Assembly: GCF_013266755.1 (NCBI RefSeq)
Contig: NZ_JABRWJ010000013.1
Coordinates: 62,001 to 126,000, forward strand
Source of the DNA: Pseudaquabacterium terrae
GTDB lineage: Bacteria; Pseudomonadota; Gammaproteobacteria; Burkholderiales; Burkholderiaceae_C
Direction of reading: 5' to 3'
Length of the DNA: 64,000 bases
Under the pieces are notes generated by a model. That model saw only the letters and a program-made list of their open reading frames with translations, did no database searches and was not told the origin of the DNA. Shown here piece by piece: positions 1-7,797 of the stretch (position 1 is the stretch's first letter; each line of letters begins with the position of its first letter). Both the position numbers and the translations under genes were made by a program.

Positions 1-2835
1 GTTGCGGTCGGCGCGCAGCTTGAGGTTGGCACGGTAGGCGCGCCAGGGCCCGGCCTCGGGTGTCTGCCTGATCGGCGGCGTGCCCCAGCCCCAGCTGTTC
101 ATGTCGTTGCCCGCCAGCACCTGGTTCGGGTCGGGACGCTCGGCCTGCGGCGCCGAGATGCGCCAGCCGTCGACCCGGGTGATCGCCTCGGCCACCGGCA
201 CCGCAGCGACCGGCGCGGCCTGCTGCACCGGCAGCACGAGCTCGGCGCCTTGCAGCCCCGGCGCACTGGCGCGCAAAGTGAGCGTGCCCTGGCTGTCGCG
301 CCGGCTCTGCAGGATCACCTGCGCCAGGCCGTTGAACAGCGAGCGTTCGGGCGCCTTCGACGACTCGTGCGAGTTCGGGTCGCCGTTGCCCACGCCGATG
401 AGCCGGCCCGCGCCCGCCACCTCGAAGCGCACCGGGAGGTTCGCGGTGGGCACGGCGCGGCCCTGCGCGTCGACGGCGCTGACCACGACCGCGATGGCGT
501 CGCGGCCGTCGCCGGCCAGCGCGGCCCGGCCTGCGGCGCCGGTCAGGTCGGGCATCGCGCGGTCGGGGATCAGCACCAGGCGCACCGGCTCGCCGGTGGT
601 CTCCACCCCGTCACGGCCGAGCTCGCGGCCGGCCTGGGCGCCGCTGCCCAGCGCCACCGCCTCGAGCTTGCCGGGCGCGTAGGGCACCTGGAAGCTGACC
701 ATGTCGATCGGGTCCACGTCCTGCTCGCCGACGGCCTGGCCGTTCAGCAGCAGCCGCACCCGCGGCGCATTGCTGGCGACCATCACCTTCACCGGCCGGC
801 CTTCGCGGCCGGCCCAGTTCCAGTGCGGCAGCACCTTCACCACTGTGCGGTCCTTCACCCAGTGCGCGCGGCGGACGTGGAACGCCGCCTTCGGCGCGCC
901 GGTCAGGTCGATCGCGCCGAAGAAGGTGCTGGCGCTCGGCCACTCGAAGGGCGTGGGCTCGCCGTGGTAGTCGATGCCGCTCCAGACGAAGGCGCCGGCG
1001 AGGAACGGTCGCTTGGCGATCTGCTTCCACGACTCGCGATGCGTCGCGCCCCACGACGAGGGCTCCTCGTCGTAGCCGGCCAGCACCTGCGCCTGCGGGT
1101 CGCTGGCCCAGGCGCCGCGCGTCATGAAGGCCGAGGTGTCCTCGCTGCTCAGCAGCGGCCGGCCGGGGTGCTCGCGGTGGTAGCGGTCGTAGGCCCAGAT
1201 CTGGTAGTTGATGCCCACCACGTCCAGCGCCTGGGCGGCGTTGCGCTCGGCGAAGAGGCCGTCGTGCATGCCTGCCGTCACGGGCCGCGTCGGGTCCAGG
1301 CGCTTGATGCTGGCCACCAGGCGCCGCGCCATCTCCAGGCCTTGCTCGGTGCTCTGCAGCGGCTCCTCGTTGAAGATCGACCACAGCATGACGCTCGGGC
1401 GATTGCGGTCGCGCCGCACCAGCCACTCGAGCTGGGCCGTGACCTCCGCGCTGGCGCTGAAGTTGCGGTTCTCGTTCATCACCAGAAGGCCCAGGCGGTC
1501 GGTGAGGTCCATCACCTCGGGTGCCACGGCGTTGTGGGCGAAGCGGATTGCGTTGACGCCCATCTCCTTCAGCCGCCGCAGCCGGAATTCCCAGATCGCA
1601 GCGGGCACCGCCACGCCGACGCCGGCGTGGTCCTGGTGGATGCAGACGCCGTGCAGCTTCAGCGGCTGGCCGTTGAGGAAGAAGCCGCGCTCGGCGTCGA
1701 AGCGGATCGTGCGGAAGCCGGTGTGCAACTCGGCGCGGTCGAGCTCATTGGACAACCTTCGGGTTGCGCCCTCCGGTGTTCGCCCTTCGGGCGGCCGGGC
1801 GGGCTCATTGGACAACCTTCGGGCTGCGCCCTCCGGTGTTCGCCCTTCGGGCGGCCGGGCGGGCTCACGGGCCGGGGCGGCCGCGGCGCCGCGCAGCACC
1901 GCCTCGACCTTGTACAGGCGCGGATCGCTCACCGACCACAGCTGCGGCCGCGGCACGGCCAGTTCCAGCGTCGCCGTCTGCGTGGCCAGCGCAGCCACGC
2001 GCACGCGCTGGCTGCCGCGGGCCACGGTGGCGCCGGCGGGGTCGATCAGGCGCACCTGCAGCACCGCCTCGCGCGCGCCGCGGTCCGCGCTGCGCACGTC
2101 CACCGCCACCGGCACGGTCCAGCGGCCGTTCTTCAGCACCGGGTTGGCATGCACGCCGTCGGTGGCGATGTGCAGGGCATCCCGCTTGAGCAGCCAGGCG
2201 TGGCGGTAGATGCCGGCGCCTTCGTACCACCAGCCTTCCTGCGCCTGCGCATCGACGCGCACGGCAATGCTGTTGACGTCCTCGCCATAACGCACGAAAG
2301 GCGTGACATCGATGCTGCGGCCGTTGTAGCCGGAGAAGTTGCGGTCGACGACGATGCCGTTGACCCACACCGTGCTGTGCGTGGCGATGCCGTCGAACTG
2401 CACCTCGATGTGGCGGCCGCGGTCCGATTCCGGCAGCTGGAAGTTGCGCCGGTACCAGCCGAAGCCGCGCGCACGGTAGCCCTGCGAGGCGTTCTCGTTG
2501 CGGTCGAGCGGGTTCTCGATCGCCCAGTCGTGCGGCAGGTCCAGCTTTCGCCAGCTCGAGTCGTCGAAGTCGGGCGCGGCGGCGCCCACGGCGCCGCCGG
2601 CCTTGGCCTGGTGGTAGCTGGCGCCGTGGCCCTTCACCGGCGGCGCGGGCACGTCGCCGTGTTGGAACAGCCAGCCGGTGTCGAGCGACAGGCGCTCGCG
2701 CTCGGCCGCCAGCGCGGGCCCGGCCGCGCCGAGCAGCAGCACGGTGATGCCGAGCAGCGATCCGAGCGTTGACAGGACTCGCAGGGCGCGCCACGGCAGC
2801 ACCGTGGCGCCCGCGCGAGAGGCCGGCTGCCGCAT
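1..2835 (-). CDS. GH2 beta-galactosidase-type exoglycosidase, C-terminus beyond the window
   Basis: Glycoside hydrolase family 2 enzyme, probably removing beta-linked galactose from oligosaccharides in the periplasm or outside. The start is an ATG two bases after the GH31 stop, followed by a hydrophobic signal peptide ending near AGPALAAE. The order is jelly-roll sugar-binding domain (PHDW, WYRR, VWVNG motifs), Ig-like domain, TIM barrel, then a DUF4982-like and further Ig-like domains. The acid/base is E490 in the FNEEP motif; the nucleophile is probably the Glu of LLSSEDTS. The 945 visible codons are open to the window edge, so only the C-terminus is missing. It is last in a minus-strand GH74-GH31-GH2 operon. 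A duplicated 60-bp repeat is inserted in frame at residues 325-364 (listed separately). Family is certain; exact substrate is inferred from the neighbours. Confidence 0.9.
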   Translation of the reverse strand, partial: MRQPASRAGATVLPWRALRVLSTLGSLLGITVLLLGAAGPALAAERERLSLDTGWLFQHGDVPAPPVKGHGASYHQAKAGGAVGAAAPDFDDSSWRKLDLPHDWAIENPLDRNENASQGYRARGFGWYRRNFQLPESDRGRHIEVQFDGIATHSTVWVNGIVVDRNFSGYNGRSIDVTPFVRYGEDVNSIAVRVDAQAQEGWWYEGAGIYRHAWLLKRDALHIATDGVHANPVLKNGRWTVPVAVDVRSADRGAREAVLQVRLIDPAGATVARGSQRVRVAALATQTATLELAVPRPQLWSVSDPRLYKVEAVLRGAAAAPAREPARPPEGRTPEGAARRLSNEPARPPEGRTPEGATRRLSNELDRAELHTGFRTIRFDAERGFFLNGQPLKLHGVCIHQDHAGVGVAVPAAIWEFRLRRLKEMGVNAIRFAHNAVAPEVMDLTDRLGLLVMNENRNFSASAEVTAQLEWLVRRDRNRPSVMLWSIFNEEPLQSTEQGLEMARRLVASIKRLDPTRPVTAGMHDGLFAERNAAQALDVVGINYQIWAYDRYHREHPGRPLLSSEDTSAFMTRGAWASDPQAQVLAGYDEEPSSWGATHRESWKQIAKRPFLAGAFVWSGIDYHGEPTPFEWPSASTFFGAIDLTGAPKAAFHVRRAHWVKDRTVVKVLPHWNWAGREGRPVKVMVASNAPRVRLLLNGQAVGEQDVDPIDMVSFQVPYAPGKLEAVALGSGAQAGRELGRDGVETTGEPVRLVLIPDRAMPDLTGAAGRAALAGDGRDAIAVVVSAVDAQGRAVPTANLPVRFEVAGAGRLIGVGNGDPNSHESSKAPERSLFNGLAQVILQSRRDSQGTLTLRASAPGLQGAELVLPVQQAAPVAAVPVAEAITRVDGWRISAPQAERPDPNQVLAGNDMNSWGWGTPPIRQTPEAGPWRAYRANLKLRADRN
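1744..1863. repeat. Two tandem 60-bp repeats inserted in frame in the GH2 gene
   Basis: Two units (1744-1803 and 1804-1863) differ at one base (1764 t, 1824 c). Each junction carries GCTCA (1743, 1803, 1863), like a short duplicated target. Each unit holds two small hairpins with TTCG loops (AACC-TTCG-GGTT and CGCCC-TTC-GGGCG). Being 60 bp, the units keep the GH2 frame and add two 20-residue copies containing RPPEGRTPEGA, between the Ig-like domain and the GFR strand that leads into the TIM barrel. The palindromic form suggests a small dispersed element rather than a slipped coding repeat; this is inference. Confidence 0.85.
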
Positions 2836-2837
2836 CG

Positions 2838-5114
2838 TCAGACGTCCAGGCTGGCGGTGTCGCCGCCGGCCTGCACGGGACCCCGCCGGCCGTCGACCTC
2901 GATGCGCCAGTCGTGCAGCCGGCCCTCGCTGATCACCGCGGTGTACTGCCTGCCTTCGCGCCGCACCTCGCCGCGCGCGGCGATGCCGCCGTCCACCGTC
3001 GGCACGGTGAAGCCGGCGCGGGCGCCGTCGGCCAACTCGAACACGCGCAGCACCACCCCGCGGGCGTAGTCGTAGTCGGGCCGCTGGTCGTCGGCGCCCC
3101 AAGGCAGCACGGTGTTCGGCGCGACGTACAGCGGCAGGCTCATGTGGCCGTGCGTCTCGCGCAGCCAGCGGCCGCCGGCGCGTTTCTCGCCGCTGAGCAG
3201 GTCGGTCCAGGTGCCGGCGCCCGGCAGGTAGAAGTCGACCTCGCCGCTGTCGGTGAACACCGGCGCCACCAGCAGCGACTCGCCGAGCTTGTACTGGCGG
3301 TCCAGCGGCGCGCAGGCCGGGTCGTCGGGATGCTCGACCACCATCGCGCGCATCAGCGGCACGCCGGTCTCGGTGGCCTCGATCGCCTTCGCGTAGAGGT
3401 AGGGCATCAGCCGGTGCTTCAGCTGCGTGAACGCGCGCAGCACATCGCAGCTTTCCTCGTCCACCAGCCACGGCACGCGGTAAAAGCTGCTGCCGTGCAG
3501 CCGGCTGTGCGAGGACAGCAGGCCGAACTGGATCCAGCGCTTGTAGACGGCCGGCGGCGGCTTGCCCTCGAAGCCGCCGATGTCGTGGCTCCAGAAGGCG
3601 AAGCCGCAGCTCGTCAGCGACAGGCCGCCGCGCAGGCTTTCGGCCATCGACTCGAAGTTGCTCCAGCAGTCGCCGCCCCAGTGCACCGGGTAGCGCTGGC
3701 CGCTGGCGTAGGTGGAGCGGGCGAAGACGACGGCCTCGTCGGGGCCGCGTACTTCACGCAGCAGCTCGAAGACCGCCTCGTTGTACTTCAGCGCGTAGAG
3801 GTTGTGCATCTCCACCGGGTCGGAGCCGTCGTGGTAGACGACGCCCTCGCTCGGGATGCGCTCGCCGAAATCGGTCTTGAAGCAGTCGACGCCCATCGCC
3901 AGCAGCCGGCGCAGGTGGCCCTGGTACCAGGCCACTGCCGCCGGGTTGGTGAAGTCGACGATCGCCATGCCCGGCTGCCACAGGTCGGTCTGCCAGGTCA
4001 GGCCGTTGGGCCTCTTGAGGAAGTAGCCCGCCTGCACGCCTTCGGCGAACAGCGGCGACTTCTGCGCGATGTACGGGTTGATCCAGAGGCTGATCTTCAG
4101 CCCCTTGGCATGCAGGCGCGCGAGCATGCCTTCGGGATCGGGGAAGCCGCGCGGATCCCACTGGAAGTCGCACCACTGGAATTCGCGCATCCAGAAGCAG
4201 TCGAAGTGGAACACCGACAGCGGCAGCTCGCGGCGCGCCATCTCGTCGATGAAGTGCGTGGCGGTGGCTTCGTCGTACTGCGTCGTGAACGACGTGGTGA
4301 GCCACAGGCCGAAGGTCCACGCCGGCGGCAGCGGCGCCCGCCCGGTGAGGGCCGTGAGACGCTGCAGCACGTGCTTCGGCGTCGGGCCGGCGATCACGCA
4401 GTAGTCCAGGCTCTCGCCCGCGCGGCTGAACTGCACGCGGGTGGTCTTCTCCGAGGCCACCTCGAACGACACCGGGCCGGCCTCGTTGACCAGCACGCCA
4501 TAGCCGCGGCTGCTCAAGTAGAAGGGCACGCTCTTGTAGGCCTGCTCGCAGGCGGTGCCGCCGTCCTTGTTGGTGTTCTCGACCACCTGGCCGTTCTTGA
4601 CCCACGGCGTGAAGCGCTCGCCGAGGCCGTAGACGTTCTCGCCCACCTGCAGCGTCAGCTGCTCGTGCAGGAAGTTGCCCTTGTCGCCCCACTGCAGGTA
4701 GCCCAGGCCGCGCCAGTCGCTGCGTGTCAGCACGCGGTCGCCTTCGCGGAAGCTCAGCCGCCAGCCCTCGCCCTTGTGGACGTCGACGCTGATCGCGCCG
4801 CTGGTGAGGGTGGCGCGGTGCTCGTCCTGTTCGATGTGCACCGCCGGCCGGCCGGCGCCCGGCATCGGCACGTGCAGGCGCGGCGGCTCGGAGTCGACGT
4901 AGTGCGCGACGCTGACGCGCAGCACGCCCTCGGCCGGCGAGCTGAGGGTGACCGTGAGCACCGGGCCGGCGAGCGTGTCGCCGCGGTGCTTGATCGGGCG
5001 CGTCGTCGCCAGCACGACGAGCCGGTCGTCGAAGGCCTGGATGTCGTAGGCCTCGACCGCGTAGTGCGCTGCCAGCCCGGGCTGCAGCAGCCATTGTCCG
5101 TCAGTGAATTTCAC
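2838..5114 (-). CDS. GH31 alpha-xylosidase (YicI-like)
   Basis: Retaining GH31 enzyme of 758 aa, close to E. coli YicI in length and motifs. The nucleophile is D415 in KTDFGERIP and the acid/base is D482 in HWGGDCW. It should cut the non-reducing-end alpha-1,6-xylose from xyloglucan oligosaccharides. The start is GTG; an in-frame TGA lies ten codons upstream, so no signal peptide can be gained by moving the start, and the enzyme is predicted cytoplasmic like YicI. It sits between GH74 (86 bp upstream, with an AT-rich leader) and GH2 (2 bp downstream). Alpha-glucosidase activity is the main alternative, but the YicI-type motifs and the neighbours favour alpha-xylosidase. Confidence 0.92.
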   Translation of the reverse strand: MKFTDGQWLLQPGLAAHYAVEAYDIQAFDDRLVVLATTRPIKHRGDTLAGPVLTVTLSSPAEGVLRVSVAHYVDSEPPRLHVPMPGAGRPAVHIEQDEHRATLTSGAISVDVHKGEGWRLSFREGDRVLTRSDWRGLGYLQWGDKGNFLHEQLTLQVGENVYGLGERFTPWVKNGQVVENTNKDGGTACEQAYKSVPFYLSSRGYGVLVNEAGPVSFEVASEKTTRVQFSRAGESLDYCVIAGPTPKHVLQRLTALTGRAPLPPAWTFGLWLTTSFTTQYDEATATHFIDEMARRELPLSVFHFDCFWMREFQWCDFQWDPRGFPDPEGMLARLHAKGLKISLWINPYIAQKSPLFAEGVQAGYFLKRPNGLTWQTDLWQPGMAIVDFTNPAAVAWYQGHLRRLLAMGVDCFKTDFGERIPSEGVVYHDGSDPVEMHNLYALKYNEAVFELLREVRGPDEAVVFARSTYASGQRYPVHWGGDCWSNFESMAESLRGGLSLTSCGFAFWSHDIGGFEGKPPPAVYKRWIQFGLLSSHSRLHGSSFYRVPWLVDEESCDVLRAFTQLKHRLMPYLYAKAIEATETGVPLMRAMVVEHPDDPACAPLDRQYKLGESLLVAPVFTDSGEVDFYLPGAGTWTDLLSGEKRAGGRWLRETHGHMSLPLYVAPNTVLPWGADDQRPDYDYARGVVLRVFELADGARAGFTVPTVDGGIAARGEVRREGRQYTAVISEGRLHDWRIEVDGRRGPVQAGGDTASLDV

Positions 5115-5200
5115 GTGTAATTTAACAATAAATCAGCGGTTTGGAATGGTACACCGGCGCGATGAGCTTGGGTGCACGTCTTGGTGGCCGATGAGCGGCT

Positions 5201-7483
5201 TCAGCGCGCGGCGGCGGGGCGGCCGGCCACCACGCCGCGCCCATGCGGGGCGATATAGAGCACGCCGTGTTCGCGCGCGTCGCCGGCCATGGACAGCAGC
5301 CGGCCGTAGCGGTGGCGATCGTCGTTGATGCGCACGAAGCGCTCGCCGCCGTCGTCGGAACGGAACAGGCCTTCGACGGCGCCGCCATCCTGGTGCACGC
5401 GCCCCCACAGGTACAGGCTGTGGGGATGGGCCGCGCCGGCCGCGCCGCGCCCGAGTGCCACCATCCATGCTTCGTCGACGGCCGCGATCGTGCGCGGCGC
5501 CAGCCCGGGGCCGGGTCGGTGCAGCAGCCGGTCGTGCAGTGCCAGCCACAGCGCGCCTTCGGCGCCCGGTGCGCTGATCAGCTGCGAGAAGTCGTCACGC
5601 CGCAGCCGCGGCAGCTCGGTCAGCAAGGGCTCGAAGTGCCGGCCGCCGTCGTTGCTGACGAGCACGCGGCCGCCGTCGCGGTCGTGGACGTAGAAGACGC
5701 CGTCGGCGGCGCGGTCGGCCACCGGCGGCAGCACCTCGTCGCCGACCTGGGGCCAGCCACGGCACGGCAACCAGCTCAGGCCGCGGTCGTGCGTGCACAC
5801 CGCCTCGCCCCGTTGCGCGAAGACGAAGGCCGATCCGCGCGCGGAGACCGCAATGCGGCCGGTATGGCCGCGGCCTGCGATCGGCGGCGTCGCGAAGGAC
5901 TGCCAGCGTCGGCCGCCGTCGTCCGACCAGTGGCCGCGCGCCGGGCGGTCGCCGGTGCGCACGATGATCGCGGGCGCGAGCTCGGCGAAGTCGATCGAGC
6001 GGTTGGTCTCCTTCGTCGGCGTGAAGAAGCCGCTGCCGAGCGGACGCGCGGGATCGCTCCATGCCCCGCCGGCCACGTCGCCGACCGCGGCGAGCAGGCG
6101 GGCGCCGGCCGCGGGGCTGCGGATCTCCAGCGTCGCGGTCTCCTCGAGGTTGCTCACGGTGAAGACCCACGGCACCGGGCCGCCCTGCGCGGCCGCTCCG
6201 AGCCGGCGCGTCTGCCACACGCCGTAGCCGGTACCGTACAGCGCGCGGTCGCGGTCGAACGGGTCGATGCGCACCGCCGAGGTCCAGTGGCCGAGGTTGC
6301 GCTCGCTGCGCATGTAGTCCTGCAACCAGGGATGGCCGCCGGCCTCGTGACGCGAGTGCGGGCCGAGCGCGGTCCATTGCGCGCCGCCGTCGTCGGACAG
6401 GAAGATCTCGTCGCCTTCGCCATGTCGCTCGATCGTGGAGACCACGAGCCGGCCGTGCGGTCCGATGTCCAGCCCCGCGTAGCCGAAGCCGCGCCGACCG
6501 GGTCCCGGGCCTGCTGCCGGGCGTTCCGGCGTGATCTCGCTCCAGCGCCCGTCGGTGTCGCGCTTCCACACGCTGCCGGTGCGCGCGTAGCTTGGATTGC
6601 AGGCGACGGCCGCCTCGCCGAGCGCGAAGCTGACGTAGAGCGCACCGTCCGGCCCGAAGGCCGCCTGCTGCGGCGCCTGGCGCGGGGTGGCGGCCACGCG
6701 CTCGAAGCTCTGGCCGAAGTCGTGCGAGACATACAGCCCCGGCTGGTCGTGGCTGCCCGCGTACAGCGTGCCGCAGGCGTTGCCGGGAGTGCCGCTGGCC
6801 GGATCGAGCAGCACGCAGGACACATGACGCGCCGCGAGGCCGGCGGGGCGGAAGCTGCGGCCGCGGTCGGTGCTCTTGAACAGCCCGTCGCGCGAGCTGC
6901 CCAGCCACAGCACGCGACCATCGTGCGGGTCCACCTGCAGCCGCTCGCCGGAGCCGCGGCCGGGCGAATTGCCGCCGAGGTGAATGCCGAGCTCATGCAC
7001 CTGCCAGCTCGCGCCGCGGTCGGTCGAGCTCAGCAGCGCGCCGCGGCGCACGCGCTCGTCCAGGTACAGGCCGCAGGCGGCGTAGAGCCGGTCGGGGTCG
7101 TTGACGTCCACGGCCAGGCTCAGCACGCCCATCAGGTCGGCATCGGCCTTCGACAGGTGATCGAGCAGCGGCACCCAGGCCTGGGCCGCGTCATTGAAGC
7201 GATAGGCCCCGCCGATGTCGGTGCGCAGGTACAGCAGGCCGCGCTCGCGAGGGTGGAACAGGAAGCCGGTGACGAAGCCGCCGGCGCCGAAGGGCACGCT
7301 GTGCCATTGGTAGCTTGCGGCAGTGGGCACCTTCGGCTCCAGGGCGGCCATGGGCGCTTCCGGCGCCGGGGCCGAGTGGACCACCGCCCCGCCTGCGGCG
7401 CATGCGGCGCCCAGCAGCAGCCGCCGCCGCGGCAGCAGCGGCGCCATGGCGATGGCAGGGGCGGCGGGTTCCGGCCGGGTCAA
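5201..7483 (-). CDS. GH74 xyloglucan-specific endo-beta-glucanase
   Basis: Exported endo-xyloglucanase of 760 aa, the usual size for the catalytic double seven-bladed propeller. Repeated propeller motifs of the type SSTDRGASW and KSTDRGRSF run through it, and the conserved catalytic Asp is D89 in RTDIGGAYR. The N-terminus has a twin-arginine-like stretch (PRRRLLLGAA), so Tat export is possible; Met13 is an alternative start just before it. No carbohydrate-binding module is attached. First gene of the minus-strand GH74-GH31-GH2 unit, opposite the lipoprotein/TonB unit. The 314-bp divergent gap (7484-7797) holds a promoter element for each direction. Confidence 0.92.
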   Translation of the reverse strand: MTRPEPAAPAIAMAPLLPRRRLLLGAACAAGGAVVHSAPAPEAPMAALEPKVPTAASYQWHSVPFGAGGFVTGFLFHPRERGLLYLRTDIGGAYRFNDAAQAWVPLLDHLSKADADLMGVLSLAVDVNDPDRLYAACGLYLDERVRRGALLSSTDRGASWQVHELGIHLGGNSPGRGSGERLQVDPHDGRVLWLGSSRDGLFKSTDRGRSFRPAGLAARHVSCVLLDPASGTPGNACGTLYAGSHDQPGLYVSHDFGQSFERVAATPRQAPQQAAFGPDGALYVSFALGEAAVACNPSYARTGSVWKRDTDGRWSEITPERPAAGPGPGRRGFGYAGLDIGPHGRLVVSTIERHGEGDEIFLSDDGGAQWTALGPHSRHEAGGHPWLQDYMRSERNLGHWTSAVRIDPFDRDRALYGTGYGVWQTRRLGAAAQGGPVPWVFTVSNLEETATLEIRSPAAGARLLAAVGDVAGGAWSDPARPLGSGFFTPTKETNRSIDFAELAPAIIVRTGDRPARGHWSDDGGRRWQSFATPPIAGRGHTGRIAVSARGSAFVFAQRGEAVCTHDRGLSWLPCRGWPQVGDEVLPPVADRAADGVFYVHDRDGGRVLVSNDGGRHFEPLLTELPRLRRDDFSQLISAPGAEGALWLALHDRLLHRPGPGLAPRTIAAVDEAWMVALGRGAAGAAHPHSLYLWGRVHQDGGAVEGLFRSDDGGERFVRINDDRHRYGRLLSMAGDAREHGVLYIAPHGRGVVAGRPAAAR

Positions 7484-7570
7484 GGCGTGTGCTCCTCGGG
7501 GTGGTTCGTGTGATGGCGGGACGCCGCAGTGGCGCAGTCTTTCCGCTGCGCACGTGCGGTTGGCTCCGGA

Positions 7571-7613
7571 TTGTTAGTTCGAGCGGGGAACGAAAGATAA
7601 GCGCGTCAACCTG
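7571..7613 (-). promoter_or_regulatory. Diverged copy of the regulon promoter element facing GH74
   Basis: Read on the minus strand, CGAACTA (7581-7575) runs straight into TAACAAT, a -10-like hexamer, as in the four plus-strand copies. TT pairs and a CG in the spacer also match. The upstream half is weak: GGTTGAC replaces GGTGTTT and sits 2 nt closer. It lies about 90 bp before the GH74 start. This is pattern matching by eye only. Confidence 0.4.
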
Positions 7614-7624
7614 GTCGGCGACTA

Positions 7625-7667
7625 GGTGTTTGCCATGTATTCATTCCTTCGTCGATCGAACTATGCT
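7625..7667 (+). promoter_or_regulatory. Regulon promoter element, copy 1 (lipoprotein/TonB operon)
   Basis: GGTGTTT (7625-7631), 25 nt, CGAACTA (7657-7663), with TATGCT (7662-7667) as a -10-like hexamer and TTCATT (7640-7645) as a weak -35-like hexamer 16 nt before it. The spacing equals that of the copies at 22025, 29472 and 47965. GGTGTTT lies just upstream of the -35 position, as an activator site would. It is 130 bp before the lipoprotein start. Confidence 0.7.
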
Positions 7668-7797
7668 GCTTCGAAAGTGATTTATGGGCAAATCAAGTGC
7701 CGAGCAGAGGCGACGAGCTGCCTGCGCGGACGCCCGAGCTTGATGTGGACGGCGACGCTGCGGGCCCGGCAGCTCGGTGCGTCACGAGAAAAGGAGA

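Noticed and set aside
1744-1863. Tandem 60-bp repeats considered as a CRISPR array
   Set aside because: Two adjacent units without spacers, inside a coding gene, and no cas genes in the window.
250-2772. Long plus-strand open frame of 840 codons opposite the GH2 gene
   Set aside because: It is an Arg/His/Val-rich antisense reading produced by high GC at third codon positions; the minus strand carries a clear GH2 protein with all motifs.
5243-7513. 756-codon plus-strand frame opposite GH74
   Set aside because: Low-complexity antisense shadow; the GH74 propeller motifs are on the minus strand.
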